A DNA stretch of 64,000 nt from Saprospiraceae bacterium (GCA_022842725.1 JALHOZ010000019.1:1-64000), one strand, 5' to 3'; numbered from the stretch's first letter, positions 53,321-62,888 are shown. The notes: a model not told the origin generated them from the sequence alone. Program-made: numbers and translations.

Positions 53321-56300
53321 TTAATCTTTTTTCCTCTTTTTAAAAGGATCAAAGTCTTTCAGCTTGTCTTTGATTTTATCGATTTCCTGGTTTGTATTTT
53401 TATCCAATACATCTTTAGCCTTTTGTTTCAAACTATCACTTACTGTTCCTTTAGTCAGCGTATCCAGTTTGTTGATGACTTTATCTTTGGCTTTGTTTTT
53501 AATGCTGTCCAAAGCTTTTTGGGTTTGGGCTTCAACTTTGGTTTTAACTTTACCAACTTCTTTGTTAACCACCTTAGTCAGTGAATCTTTGGCCCTTTCT
53601 TTTTGTTTATTAATCTCTTTTTGAAGGGTATCTTTGAGTTGTTTTTTGGTTTCATCGACCATCTGATTGACAGCATTTCCTCCACTTACTCCCTGGGCAT
53701 TAACGGGTGTTATTTTTATAGCGGGTTTTAGCAGGCTACCGGTCAGGTTAACATTCAGATAGATAAAATCTCCCTGATTGATGTTTAAACCCACTTTTCC
53801 GGCTTCAGCCTCTAAAAACTTAAGTCCGGTATTTGCTGCTGCAGTGATTTTTGATTTTTCCAGCATTTTTCTGGGGATTTTCATCTTCATGAGCACATCC
53901 ATTCCTTTTCCAAAATTGTGTTTTCCGGAAACATCCATATCTATTCCCTGCACGGTTTTTTGAAATGGTTTAAACTCTACAATTCCTTTGACTATTTCAA
54001 ACCAGTTTTTGGTATCTGTTATATCAAAATTTTGAATTTCTTTGATCTGAAGTTTATTTCCCAAAGAAAGCAGGGGAGGGTAAGCATTTATTTTGCCCTG
54101 CAGTGTCTCTATAAATCCGGAAGCATCCAAGGAACTCAGGTCGACAGACATATCTTTTGTAAGATTGCCCCTCATCACCAAAGTGGTATTAAACATGCCG
54201 TCGATGTATTTTGCAACAGGCATAACTTTTTTAAAGAGTTCAAAGGCAGAAAATGCTTCGACAAATTTAATTTTACTAAGGTCGAGTTTTACAGCATAAC
54301 CCGGACTATTGATGTTTTTGGCCTCATATTGACCATCCATAGCGATTTTGCCTCCGAAAATATTGGTAGTAAAACCACTGATAAAAGCTTCTTCATTTTT
54401 GATACGGATTTCACCTTCTGCATTTTTTAAGTTTAGATTGGTATACTGAAGTTCATTAAAACGACCATTCAAAACCAAATCCATTCTGGCTGGTACAACA
54501 AAGGGGCCGCTTGCCTCAGTGGTTTGATTTTCTGGAGTTTCTGACATAAAGGCGTTTGCATCAAAATTTTTCGAAGTCAAATTTATATCTCCGATGAGCG
54601 TGCCATTTGAAAAGAGATAATCAAAAATTTGTCTGACAAAGCCGGATACGACAAAATCACTTTTTCCGACATTCCCTGATAATTGTGCTATCTCCAGATT
54701 ATTGGCCCCTGCATCACCTTTGAGCACCAGATTGGAAACCTCCAGGTCTCCCGACTTCACTTTTCCGATTTTTCCATCTAAAAGAATGGACGATTTTTTA
54801 ACAAAGTTTTCCTGATTTTTATCCAGGACAAGCTCAGTGTTGGTGTTTGTGTTTGTTTCTTCTGTTCCTGATGACCATTCATCCATGTTAAACTGGTCAA
54901 CAGTAAATACAATTTCTGTTCTGGTTCCTTTTTGTGTCGAAAGGTATGCCAATGGGTTTTCTACAACTGCTTTAAAATTGACATTACTGGAGCCCATTTT
55001 AAAATCACTAAAATCAGCATTCACTTTTGCAGGTGAAAAAGATGCTATTCCGGAAGAAAAAGAAACAGCAGGACTTTCTTTATATTTTACAAAAAAGTTT
55101 TTGGCATTGATATTACCACTTGCATTGATTTTTTCATAAGATTCATTGATAACGTAACTCATTAAGGTTTTGAAACTGACATTGGCATCGATTTGCCCTT
55201 TCATATCTTCAAGATCCAAAACGGGAAGGGATTTTTTTACATCTGCCAGGTTTAATTTACCTTGAATTTTACCGGAGACCTCCTGATCAGCCATAGCATT
55301 ATTTACAGCAAGATTTCCTGAAACCAATTGTTTATTAATGTCAAACCGGAATGCCGGAACTAAAATGGCAATGTCATTGTAATCAGGTTTTTGTGCTGAA
55401 GTGGTCAGATCCAACTGAATTTTATCAACCGGAAAAGGACTTCCCGGATAAAGGATGTATCCATCTTTGACTTTTACAGAAAAATCAAAACCCGGATAAG
55501 CAGATTTTGCCGAATCATAAATCCCTTTCATTTTTAATGCAAAACTGGCCTGACCCTTGGTTTTTACATCTTTAAAATCCTTGGTGTAGGCATTGGGTAC
55601 AATCGACAATATATTTCTGATATCTTCAAAAGGCGTAGCCACGTTCAGATCAATATCCATAAGTGAATCTTTAAGCCCCACACTCATGTTTCCACTTAGC
55701 TCAAGTTCATTACATCTGATGGTATTTTCTTTCAATGCATAGGTTTCATTTTCTGAATCTACAGCAATAACGGCATCAATAGACATATTGGCGTTTTTCA
55801 GGTAATTAGTCCCGTCATACCGAACACTCAAACTATCAGATCTGCTGGAAGTCTCAAGGTCAAATTTTGCCGCTTTAAAATCTCCTTTACCTGTATGAAA
55901 AAAGTTTTTAATTTCGCTGTACAGGGCCATACTTTGATCAGTATAACTTATATCTACATTGTTCAATTCATATTTTTTAATATTCAACAAAAACTCACCT
56001 TCCGGCTTTTGTGTAGCTGTGGTATCCGGTTTTGTGATGTCATAATTGGTGGTTCCGTCCGACAAAACCATCACGTTGATCTGTCCTTCTTCCACGCCAA
56101 AATAATTGATTGAAGGCGTGGCAGATGAAGATATCAGTGACATGATATCAACGTCCAGTTCTACTTTTTTAAGTTTACAAAGTGTAAGGTCTTCAAAAGT
56201 GTCGATTCCGGTCACGCTCAAATCTTCCAAAACAAGATTAACATCAGGAAAAGAGCGCAAAAAAGACACATCGGCATTTTTAAATTCCACAACTGCCAGA

Positions 56301-56428
56301 ATTTCTTCATTGATGACCTTTTTAAGTCCTTCCACAATTTTATCTTTAAACACAAAAGGTAAAAGGAAAAGTGCCAAAAGAACGCCACCCAACGTGTAAA
56401 GCGAATATCTGAATATTTTTTTGAACAT
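53321..56428 (-). CDS. AsmA-family envelope protein
   Basis: A 1035-residue protein with one N-terminal membrane helix (residues 9-29, 'YSLYTLGGVLLALFLLPFVF') and a very long beta-rich periplasmic part. The opening 'LRSFPDVNLVLEDLSVTGID' is the AsmA_N signature, and 'LVLNGRFNELQYTNLNLKNA' with 'GKIAMDGQYEAKN' is the AsmA-like C-terminal region. Such proteins form hydrophobic grooves and are thought to move phospholipids between inner and outer membranes. The last 120 residues are highly charged, Lys/Asp/Glu-rich and likely coiled coil ('KKQLKDTLQKEINKQKERAK'), ending in 'FDPFKKRKKD'; this tail is the least conserved part. It is followed by a terminator. Confidence 0.85.
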   Translation of the reverse strand: MFKKIFRYSLYTLGGVLLALFLLPFVFKDKIVEGLKKVINEEILAVVEFKNADVSFLRSFPDVNLVLEDLSVTGIDTFEDLTLCKLKKVELDVDIMSLISSSATPSINYFGVEEGQINVMVLSDGTTNYDITKPDTTATQKPEGEFLLNIKKYELNNVDISYTDQSMALYSEIKNFFHTGKGDFKAAKFDLETSSRSDSLSVRYDGTNYLKNANMSIDAVIAVDSENETYALKENTIRCNELELSGNMSVGLKDSLMDIDLNVATPFEDIRNILSIVPNAYTKDFKDVKTKGQASFALKMKGIYDSAKSAYPGFDFSVKVKDGYILYPGSPFPVDKIQLDLTTSAQKPDYNDIAILVPAFRFDINKQLVSGNLAVNNAMADQEVSGKIQGKLNLADVKKSLPVLDLEDMKGQIDANVSFKTLMSYVINESYEKINASGNINAKNFFVKYKESPAVSFSSGIASFSPAKVNADFSDFKMGSSNVNFKAVVENPLAYLSTQKGTRTEIVFTVDQFNMDEWSSGTEETNTNTNTELVLDKNQENFVKKSSILLDGKIGKVKSGDLEVSNLVLKGDAGANNLEIAQLSGNVGKSDFVVSGFVRQIFDYLFSNGTLIGDINLTSKNFDANAFMSETPENQTTEASGPFVVPARMDLVLNGRFNELQYTNLNLKNAEGEIRIKNEEAFISGFTTNIFGGKIAMDGQYEAKNINSPGYAVKLDLSKIKFVEAFSAFELFKKVMPVAKYIDGMFNTTLVMRGNLTKDMSVDLSSLDASGFIETLQGKINAYPPLLSLGNKLQIKEIQNFDITDTKNWFEIVKGIVEFKPFQKTVQGIDMDVSGKHNFGKGMDVLMKMKIPRKMLEKSKITAAANTGLKFLEAEAGKVGLNINQGDFIYLNVNLTGSLLKPAIKITPVNAQGVSGGNAVNQMVDETKKQLKDTLQKEINKQKERAKDSLTKVVNKEVGKVKTKVEAQTQKALDSIKNKAKDKVINKLDTLTKGTVSDSLKQKAKDVLDKNTNQEIDKIKDKLKDFDPFKKRKKD

Positions 56429-56598
56429 GATTTTAAATTATGAGGTTTCTTGTCATATGACGTTCGATTCTTTAAAAAATTACAGGTAATGCAATTTATT
56501 TTTAATTGAATTGAAGTTATTACTATTCAATAACGGGAAAAAGTTTGGCATTGTTCAAGTATACAACTACCTTTGTACATGTTTTAACGGCAGATATT

Positions 56599-57543
56599 AT
56601 GGTTTCGTATTTTAAAGCCAAGGCGGGAGAAGTATTCACGGTGGAAGATGCAGAACATTGTGACTGGATAAATGTCTGTCCTCCCTTTAAACATGGAGAA
56701 TTGGAGGCTTTGGCTCAATTTGCTGACATTCCTATCGACTTTTTAACAGATTCATTGGACGTTGACGAAAGATCCAGATACGAAAAAGACGAAGAAAGTA
56801 CGCTAATATTGGTCAATTCGCCTATTTTGAACGACGATTCCAAAGAAAATGAAGCAATTTATGTTACCATTCCGATTGGCATCATTTTGACACCGAAGTT
56901 TTTTATCACCGTTTGTTCCAAAGAAAATCCGGTTTTGGAAAAGTTTTTGGAAAACAAAGTTAAAGGTTTCAACCCTTCGGATAAAAGACTGTTTGTTATT
57001 CAGATATTCGAACAAAATGTATATCGGTTTTTGGAATATCTAAAAAAACTAAATCTGAGAAGAAATCTCATTGAACAGGAATTATATCATTCCAGCAGAA
57101 ATGAAGAGCTCCAACAACTTCTAAGGATAGAAAAAAGCCTTGTCTATTTTGTGAGCTCACTCAGTTCCAATGAGCTTTTAAAAATGAAGATGAAACGAAC
57201 TGACCTGTTGCGCATTCATGATCATGAAGATTATCTGGATTTATTTGAAGACATCATCATTGACAACAGTCAGGCTTTGGAAATGTCTAATGTCCATACG
57301 AATATCCTCAGTGGCACCATGGAGGCCTATGCCAGTATTGTATCCAACAATCTGAACGTCATCATTCACAGATTGACGATTGTAACCATTATACTTTTGG
57401 TGCCATCAATGGTTGCCAGTTTTTATGGGATGAATCTGAATCATTTGCCCTTCAACGGCAGTAAATATGCCTTTTACTTTATCATACTGATCAGCATATT
57501 GCTGGGTATTTTTGTCGTATGGTATTTCAGTAAAAAGAAATAA
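56599..57543 (+). CDS. corA: CorA-family magnesium/divalent cation transporter
   Basis: A 314-residue protein of the CorA channel family. The cytoplasmic part is mixed alpha/beta then helical ('LEYLKKLNLRRNLIEQELYH'), and two C-terminal membrane helices carry the selectivity motif GMN in 'VASFYGMNLNHLPFN'. The ATG at 56599 aligns with relatives that begin just before 'VFTVEDAEHCDWINVCPP'; a TTG at 56545 would add 18 residues. The usual 'GMN.P' proline is shifted ('GMNLNHLP'). The stop is directly next to the yajC stop of the opposite strand, with no base between. Confidence 0.9.
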   Translation: MVSYFKAKAGEVFTVEDAEHCDWINVCPPFKHGELEALAQFADIPIDFLTDSLDVDERSRYEKDEESTLILVNSPILNDDSKENEAIYVTIPIGIILTPKFFITVCSKENPVLEKFLENKVKGFNPSDKRLFVIQIFEQNVYRFLEYLKKLNLRRNLIEQELYHSSRNEELQQLLRIEKSLVYFVSSLSSNELLKMKMKRTDLLRIHDHEDYLDLFEDIIIDNSQALEMSNVHTNILSGTMEAYASIVSNNLNVIIHRLTIVTIILLVPSMVASFYGMNLNHLPFNGSKYAFYFIILISILLGIFVVWYFSKKK

Positions 57544-57864
57544 TTATTCAGCTTTTGCCGATTTTTTGTATGCTTCTGTCATTTCTTTGGATATGGAAGA
57601 TTGAAGTAACCTTATGTGCGTCTTCGTATCAACTTCCAGAGTCACAACCTGATCTTCTATTTTATTAACTTTTCCGATGATTCCGCTTGAAGTAACCACG
57701 TCGTCACCTTTCTGAATGGCGTTCATAAAGGTTATCTGTTCTTTTTGTTTTTTAGCTTGTGGCCTGATAAAGAAAAAATAAAACAAGGAAAACAAAACAG
57801 CCATAAACACTAAATTGATCATGCCCGCGCCGCCTTCTGCCTGTAAAGCTATAAATAAGTTCAT
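57544..57864 (-). CDS. yajC: Preprotein translocase accessory subunit YajC
   Basis: A 106-residue inner-membrane protein. One helix (about 15-35, 'INLVFMAVLFSLFYFFFIRP') is followed by 'QAKKQKEQITFMNAIQKGDD' and 'VVTSSGIIGKVNKIEDQVVT', the family signature. YajC binds SecDF near the Sec translocon. The ATG at 57862-57864 gives MNLFIALQAEGGAG; an upstream ATG adds 8 residues and is less likely. No secDF nearby. Confidence 0.95.
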   Translation of the reverse strand: MNLFIALQAEGGAGMINLVFMAVLFSLFYFFFIRPQAKKQKEQITFMNAIQKGDDVVTSSGIIGKVNKIEDQVVTLEVDTKTHIRLLQSSISKEMTEAYKKSAKAE

Positions 57865-57989
57865 ATTTTGGTTTTTAAATTGGGGCAAAGATACACAGAA
57901 GGTTTTAATTTCTTTGTTATCATTTCATATTAATTCCATTACGGCTTTTTCATAAAAACTTAATCCAAACAGATATTGTTGTCATTTTT

Positions 57990-58511
57990 ATGATTCGAAA
58001 TCATCAAAATATTTTTATCTTAGGTTTGCCGGGCTCAGGTAAGACCACCTTAGGCAGAATTCTGGCAAAAGAGCTTTTATGGGATTTTGAAGACAGCGAC
58101 CAGTTCATTGAGACCATGGAAGGCACAACCATCAAAAATATTTTTAACACCCGCGGAGAAAAATATTTTCGCAAAGCAGAATATCTTTACCTGAAAAATT
58201 TTTCATCAAATGGGGTAGTGGTAGCTACAGGTGGTGGTATGCCCTGTCAGGCAAAAAACATCTCTTTACTTCGCAAAAAGGGAGCGTTGATATACCTTAA
58301 ATGCCCTGTTTCTGTAATCATCAACAGGTTGTCATCAGGGGATAAAACCCAAAGACCTATGATTAAGGCAGAAAACACTGAGGATTTAGTCATTTTTTAT
58401 GAAAAATTGATAAAAGAAAGAGAATCATTTTATCAACAAGCTGACCTTATCTTCGATTGTCAACAAAACACTGAAATAGTTGTTAAAACAATTAAACAAA
58501 TGTTATTTTGA
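57990..58511 (+). CDS. aroK: Shikimate kinase
   Basis: A 173-residue kinase for step five of chorismate synthesis. Walker A is 'GLPGSGKTTLGRILAKEL' (13-30), the shikimate site is 'WDFEDSDQFIE' (DxD) and 'RGEKYFRKAEYLYL' (Arg), 'VVATGGGMPCQ' is the GGG motif, and 'DKTQRPMI' is the lid arginine. Normal length. It is followed by a MarR regulator 2 bases after its stop. Confidence 0.93.
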   Translation: MIRNHQNIFILGLPGSGKTTLGRILAKELLWDFEDSDQFIETMEGTTIKNIFNTRGEKYFRKAEYLYLKNFSSNGVVVATGGGMPCQAKNISLLRKKGALIYLKCPVSVIINRLSSGDKTQRPMIKAENTEDLVIFYEKLIKERESFYQQADLIFDCQQNTEIVVKTIKQMLF

Positions 58512-58513
58512 TT

Positions 58514-58969
58514 ATGGTCAAAGATATAGGTAACAGCATCAAACAACGCAAGTTCAAAAACGGACTGGAGAAGGCTTATATCAATTTATTTTATACGACC
58601 AATCATTTCAGAGACCTTCACCAGACGGTATTTAGTAAAAGAGGCATCCTGGGGCAGCATTATAATGTTTTAAGAATTGCACGTGGTCAATATCCTGATC
58701 CCGTTTCGCCGGGTTATATCAAAGAAGTTATGTTAGACAAAGGTAGTGATGTCACAAGATTGGTAGACAAACTGGTTCTTTTGGGTTTTGTCGAAAGATC
58801 CGTAAATGGTTTGAACAAAAGAAAACTGGATATAAAAATCACAGAAAGAGGCCTGACAGAAACCAACCTTATTGAACAGGAAATGGTGGTGATTCATGAA
58901 AACCGAAACAATTTGTCTGAAGATGAACTTGAATTACTTTCAGGATTGCTCGATAAGTTACGGGGCTGA
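58514..58969 (+). CDS. MarR-family winged-helix transcriptional regulator
   Basis: A 151-residue regulator. Helix-rich with the winged helix-turn-helix in 'VSPGYIKEVMLDKGSDVTRL' and 'VDKLVLLGFVERSVNGLNKR' plus the wing 'KLDIKITERGLTETNLIEQE'. The ATG at 58514 follows the aroK stop by 2 bases; a TTG two codons earlier overlaps it. Ligand and targets are unknown; no efflux gene is adjacent, so a self- or distant-gene regulator is likely. Confidence 0.87.
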   Translation: MVKDIGNSIKQRKFKNGLEKAYINLFYTTNHFRDLHQTVFSKRGILGQHYNVLRIARGQYPDPVSPGYIKEVMLDKGSDVTRLVDKLVLLGFVERSVNGLNKRKLDIKITERGLTETNLIEQEMVVIHENRNNLSEDELELLSGLLDKLRG

Positions 58970-58975
58970 CAATGA

Positions 58976-59668
58976 TTATCCCTCAAAATTTAAAGAGATA
59001 GATATGATTTCTGTTCTTACCTTTTCCAGAATTCTTGCCTCGTTTCTGCTGTTGTCATAAATCAACAGGTTAGACAAACCCTTGGAAAATTTTATTTCCG
59101 GTGAAAAAATGAAGTAAGGGTAAAACATTTGAATTCCAAAACCAAACTCATATTGGAAATCATGCGGGGATATCTTTAACAATGATCTTCTGGATTTCGA
59201 ATTTGTTTGTACGTCATAACTATATTTTACACCTGCAAGCATAAACATTCTTTTATCCTTATAAGGCATCGATTTGTAACGCAATTGTAAGGGCATTTCT
59301 ACAAATACCGACTCAATTTTTCGGTTAGCCACGACGTTTGATTGTACATTGGTAAATTCAAGACCTCTTTGAGCAAAAGAAAATCCCGGTATGAATCTGA
59401 AATCGAAGTAGTCGCCAATCTTTAAATTGGCTATCATATGCATATTCAATCCAAGCTCACTGCGTCCTTCTGTCACACGAACGCTATCGTTGTTGATAAA
59501 AAAACCGGATCTTGACAAAGAAAATCCCGTCCTGTTGAAACCCAGATTTATGCCGAAATAATATGATTTGCGCTCAAAATCCTTAAAATACCGGTCATCT
59601 TTGCCACCCAATTGACCAAACAAAGGCAAGGAAGTTATCAAACAAATAAATATAAGAAATTTTTTCAT
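58976..59668 (-). CDS. porT: Type IX secretion/gliding barrel protein PorT
   Basis: A 230-residue outer-membrane protein with signal peptide (MKKFLIFICLITSLPLFGQ). 'DFERKSYYFGINLGFNRTGF' opens the barrel, followed by 'NLKIGDYFDFRFIPGFSFAQ' and 'FVEMPLQLRYKSMPYKDKRM', and 'DFQYEFGFGIQMFYPYFIFS' near the end: the PorT family. PorT is needed for T9SS function and gingipain-type secretion, though its exact role is open. The ATG at 59668 overlaps the ubiE stop by 4 bases. The ubiE-porT pair is conserved in Bacteroidota, which supports the name. Confidence 0.88.
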   Translation of the reverse strand: MKKFLIFICLITSLPLFGQLGGKDDRYFKDFERKSYYFGINLGFNRTGFSLSRSGFFINNDSVRVTEGRSELGLNMHMIANLKIGDYFDFRFIPGFSFAQRGLEFTNVQSNVVANRKIESVFVEMPLQLRYKSMPYKDKRMFMLAGVKYSYDVQTNSKSRRSLLKISPHDFQYEFGFGIQMFYPYFIFSPEIKFSKGLSNLLIYDNSRNEARILEKVRTEIISISLNFEG

Positions 59669-60402
59669 TTTGTTCCAAGATATATTGTACAAATACCACC
59701 CGTAAGTGGAATAAACTTAGTCTGTTTAAACCCGGCCTCCTCCAGTTTTGCTGTAAATTGATGATAGTCGGGAAAAACCTGAACTGACTCATACAAATAA
59801 GAATAAGCCTTGGGATCCCGGGATTTAATTCTGCCGATCAAAGGAAGTAAATATTTAAAATAAATTCCAAAAAACTGTTTCAAAGGAAAAACTTTAGGTT
59901 TGGAAAACTCCAGCACCATAATAGTACCACCAGGCTGAATCACCCTATACATTTCTTTGAGTCCGGCAATGAGGTTTTCAAAATTTCTTACTCCATAAGC
60001 TGACATGGCCACGTCAAAAGTATCACTTTGGTAGGGGAGATTTTCAGAATCACCATGCTCTAACGTGATGACAGATGTAAGATTTTTGGCTTCTATTTTT
60101 TTATCTCCCAAACGCAGCATCTCTTTAGAAATGTCCAGGCCATTGATTTTTAATGGTTTAAGCGACAATGCTGCTTCAATAGCAAGGTCAGCTGTTCCTG
60201 TTGCAACATCCAGAATTGTCTCGTGTCTAACGTTTTGTAATTGTTTTATGGCTTTTTTACGCCAGATGACATCAATGCCCAAAGACAAAAAACGGTTTAA
60301 AAAATCATAATAAGGCGCTATACCGTCAAACATGCTGGTGACCTGCTTTTTTTTGGATGTATTTACATCTTTGTAGGGCGTTACTTGAGACGAATCGGGC
60401 AT
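59665..60402 (-). CDS. ubiE: Demethylmenaquinone methyltransferase UbiE/MenG
   Basis: A 245-residue C-methyltransferase that makes menaquinone from demethylmenaquinone. 'SMFDGIAPYYDFLNRFLSLG' is the family N-terminus, 'ILDVATGTADLAIEAA' is SAM motif I, 'GLDISKEMLRLGDKKIEA' and 'DTFDVAMSAYGVRNFENL' follow, and 'RVIQPGGTIMVLEFSKPK' is the late family motif. Full length. It overlaps porT downstream by 4 bases. Confidence 0.95.
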   Translation of the reverse strand: MPDSSQVTPYKDVNTSKKKQVTSMFDGIAPYYDFLNRFLSLGIDVIWRKKAIKQLQNVRHETILDVATGTADLAIEAALSLKPLKINGLDISKEMLRLGDKKIEAKNLTSVITLEHGDSENLPYQSDTFDVAMSAYGVRNFENLIAGLKEMYRVIQPGGTIMVLEFSKPKVFPLKQFFGIYFKYLLPLIGRIKSRDPKAYSYLYESVQVFPDYHQFTAKLEEAGFKQTKFIPLTGGICTIYLGTK

Positions 60403-60512
60403 ATTAAAAATTTATATCATATTTTGTTCGGAAAAACCATAACTATTAAAACGTAGTCTAAACCAACATTATTGTAAAAATGTTCTCTGTAAATATAAAT
60501 TAATCAATAAGC

Positions 60513-62126
60513 ATGGATAATACCTTTATAGCCAAACAATTTGACACCCTGGCCAAACTCATGGAAATATATGATGACAATCCGTTTAAAATACGTTCCT
60601 ACAGTCAGGCCTATGCTGTTTTGAGAAAGGTAGAAAGACCATTTTCCGATATGAACAGACAGGAACTGGAGGCCATTCCGGGGATTGGAAGTACCATTGC
60701 GGACAAAATTATTGAAATGGTAACCACGGGAAAAATGGAAGTTTTGGACAAATACCTTCAAAAAACACCTCCCGGAATTTTGGATATGTTGAATATCCGG
60801 GGGTTTGGCCCAAAAAAGGTAAAACAAATCTGGAAGGAACTGGAGATTGAAACTATCGGAGAATTATTGTATGCATGTAATGAAAACAGAATTGCATCCT
60901 TAAAAGGATTTGGCATCAAAACGCAGGAAGAATTAATCAAAAATCTTACTTTATTCGAAAGCTCCAAAGATAAGTTTCTTTTTGCCAAAGCAGAAAAAGC
61001 GGCTTTAAAGCTGGTGAGTCAGCTAAACCAAACGTATCCCGATTATTTATTCGCAATAACCGGAGAACTTTCGTTACAACAACCCATTGTCAGCGGAATA
61101 GGTATGTTGACAAATCTGCCATCAACAGAATGGAGTTTTACGTTTGAAGACTTTTTTATAGAAAATGAACAATGGTTTTATCAGGGAATACCTTTAAACT
61201 TAAAACAAACGAGCGAAGAGAGATTTATCTATGATCGTTTTGCAGGTTCTGCGTCGGAAGATTTTTTGAAAACCCTTCACATGGAGGAAAAGCTTTATAA
61301 AGATGAAAAAGAAATTTTTGAAACCCTGGGATTTCCTTATATCCATCCTGCCAGAAGGGATAATGTTATGTTTTTACAAAAAGATCTGACAATAAACCCT
61401 GTATTATCAAGAGATATGATCAGGGGGACAATACACCATCATACAACGTACAGTGACGGAATTCATGCATTAAATGAGATGTTTCAAAAAGCAACATCTT
61501 CGGGTTATGAATATATGATTATCACAGATCACAGTAAATCCGCATTTTACGCAAATGGTCTGACGGAAGAAAGGGTAGAGCAACAATGGAGAGAAATCGA
61601 TGAAATCAATAAAGAAGGAAAAGGAACCTTTTTATTCAAAGGAATCGAAAGTGATATATTAAACAACGGAGACCTGGATTACCCTGACCCGTTTATCACC
61701 AAATTTGATTGTGTAATTGCGTCAGTTCATTCAAATCTTAAAATGGATATTGAAAAAGCAACGTCCCGTTTGATTAAAGCGATTGAAAATCCAAACACCA
61801 AAATTTTAGGTCATCCTACAGGAAGGTTGTTATTGAGCAGGTCAGGCTATCCTTTGCATATGGAATACATTATTGATGCCTGTGCAGCCAACGGGGTTGC
61901 AGTAGAACTCAATGCCAATCCCAGAAGATTAGATATTGACTACACGTATCTCGATTATATGGCAAAAAAAGAAGTCTTGTTGAGTGTAAACCCGGATGCA
62001 CACAGCAAGGATGCCATCGAACATATAGAATATGGTATAAAGGTCATTCAAAAAACCAATTTTAACCCGGACCTGGTGATCAATACCTGGAATTTGGAAA
62101 AGATAAAACTTTGGTTACAAGTTTAA
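60513..62126 (+). CDS. PolX-like protein: HhH and PHP nuclease domains, polymerase motif missing
   Basis: A 537-residue protein with bacterial PolX layout. The N-terminal 8-kDa-like and helix-hairpin-helix region is clear: 'FKIRSYSQAYAVLRKVERPF', 'LEAIPGIGSTIADKIIEMVT', 'MLNIRGFGPKKVKQIWKEL' and 'ASLKGFGIKTQEELIKNLTL'. The nucleotidyltransferase (palm) segment, where PolX should have GSxRRGKE and two metal-binding Asp, reads 'AITGELSLQQPIVSGIGMLT'; neither the Arg-rich loop nor DxD is visible. The C-terminal PHP phosphoesterase is intact: 'TIHHHTTYSDGIHALNEM' (H308-H310), 'IITDHSKSAFYANGL', 'GIESDILNNGDLDYPD', 'VIASVHSNLKM', 'GHPTGRLLL' and 'NPDAHSKDAIEH'. So it is probably a DNA-binding 3'-5' exonuclease or phosphatase, not a polymerase. 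Confidence 0.85.
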   Translation: MDNTFIAKQFDTLAKLMEIYDDNPFKIRSYSQAYAVLRKVERPFSDMNRQELEAIPGIGSTIADKIIEMVTTGKMEVLDKYLQKTPPGILDMLNIRGFGPKKVKQIWKELEIETIGELLYACNENRIASLKGFGIKTQEELIKNLTLFESSKDKFLFAKAEKAALKLVSQLNQTYPDYLFAITGELSLQQPIVSGIGMLTNLPSTEWSFTFEDFFIENEQWFYQGIPLNLKQTSEERFIYDRFAGSASEDFLKTLHMEEKLYKDEKEIFETLGFPYIHPARRDNVMFLQKDLTINPVLSRDMIRGTIHHHTTYSDGIHALNEMFQKATSSGYEYMIITDHSKSAFYANGLTEERVEQQWREIDEINKEGKGTFLFKGIESDILNNGDLDYPDPFITKFDCVIASVHSNLKMDIEKATSRLIKAIENPNTKILGHPTGRLLLSRSGYPLHMEYIIDACAANGVAVELNANPRRLDIDYTYLDYMAKKEVLLSVNPDAHSKDAIEHIEYGIKVIQKTNFNPDLVINTWNLEKIKLWLQV

Positions 62127-62181
62127 ATGCCTGATTTACTGTTAAATACTTGTTAATCGACCCAAGTTTAAACAAACGGGG

Positions 62182-62212
62182 TTGTCAGGCGTTAAAAGTA
62201 TTCCTAATTTTG
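62182..62212 (+). promoter_or_regulatory. Promoter of the DUF1573 lipoprotein gene
   Basis: TTG at 62182-62184 and TAATTTTG (TAnnTTTG) at 62205-62212 with a 20-base spacer, the classical Bacteroidota arrangement, 37 bases before the ATG. Confidence 0.6.
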
Positions 62213-62249
62213 TACTTCATTTGTTAAACATCAAAAATTAATTCGTATA

Positions 62250-62780
62250 ATGAAAAAGTTTAATTTGTTTTTTTTACTTTTATTGACTGGATTTGTTGCC
62301 TTTACATCATGTAAAGAAAAAGGTGCTGAAGAAGCTGCGGCTACTGAAGCCAATGCAGCTACTGACAATGCTATAACAGCAACTCAGGTACCGGATCCTA
62401 CCGCAGCAGCTTCTCAAACTCCGGCTGTTCCTGCCGGACCTGTAACAGCCATTACTTTTGAAAATCCTAATTTTGACTGGGGAAAAGTAAATGACGGTGA
62501 TAAAGTCACCCACATTTTTAAATTTACAAACTCAGGAAAAGAGCCTTTGATCATCAGTGATGCAAAAGGAAGTTGCGGATGTACCGTTCCTGAATGGCCA
62601 AAAGAGCCTATTGCTCCGGGTGCTAAAGGTGAAATCAAAGTTGTATTTGACTCTAAAGGTAAAGGTTCTAAAGAAGGTAAATTGGATACTAAAAAAGTTA
62701 CCATTACTGCAAACACAGATCCTGCACAAACATTCCTGAACATTCAGGGTATCGTAGTAAACCCAAATGCAGCACAATAA
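62250..62780 (+). CDS. DUF1573 lipoprotein
   Basis: A 176-residue exported lipoprotein: signal 'LFFLLLLTGFVAFTSCKEKG' with lipobox C21. A low-complexity Ala/Thr/Pro linker (about 25-70) leads into an immunoglobulin-like DUF1573 domain with 'ITFENPNFDWGKVNDGDKVT', 'HIFKFTNSGKEPLIIS', 'AKGSCGCTVPEWPKEPIAPG' and 'GEIKVVFDSKGKGSKEGK'. The SCGCT cysteines are the family hallmark. Function is unknown; the family is very common in Bacteroidota envelopes. It has its own promoter and a strong terminator, so it is a single-gene unit, probably well expressed. Confidence 0.9.
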   Translation: MKKFNLFFLLLLTGFVAFTSCKEKGAEEAAATEANAATDNAITATQVPDPTAAASQTPAVPAGPVTAITFENPNFDWGKVNDGDKVTHIFKFTNSGKEPLIISDAKGSCGCTVPEWPKEPIAPGAKGEIKVVFDSKGKGSKEGKLDTKKVTITANTDPAQTFLNIQGIVVNPNAAQ

Positions 62781-62832
62781 TTTTGGTTTAAGATAAAAAA
62801 GTTTGGTTAAATCCAAATTTTAAAAATATCAG

Positions 62833-62865
62833 AAGGCCGGACAGAACATTAGTCCGGCCTTTTTT
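62833..62865 (+). terminator. Strong rho-independent terminator after the DUF1573 gene
   Basis: AAGGCCGGAC (62833-62842) pairs perfectly with GTCCGGCCTT (62852-62861) around a 9-base loop, followed by T residues. It lies about 50 bases past the DUF1573 stop and just before the prenyltransferase gene. Confidence 0.9.
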
Positions 62866-62888
62866 GTTTGCTGAAAGTATCTAATCTT

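Noticed and set aside
53918-54430. 170-codon frame on the plus strand inside the AsmA-family gene
   Set aside because: It is antisense to a well-supported gene with clear family motifs, and its translation is rich in Phe, Ile, Lys and Cys without any domain; a frame shadow.
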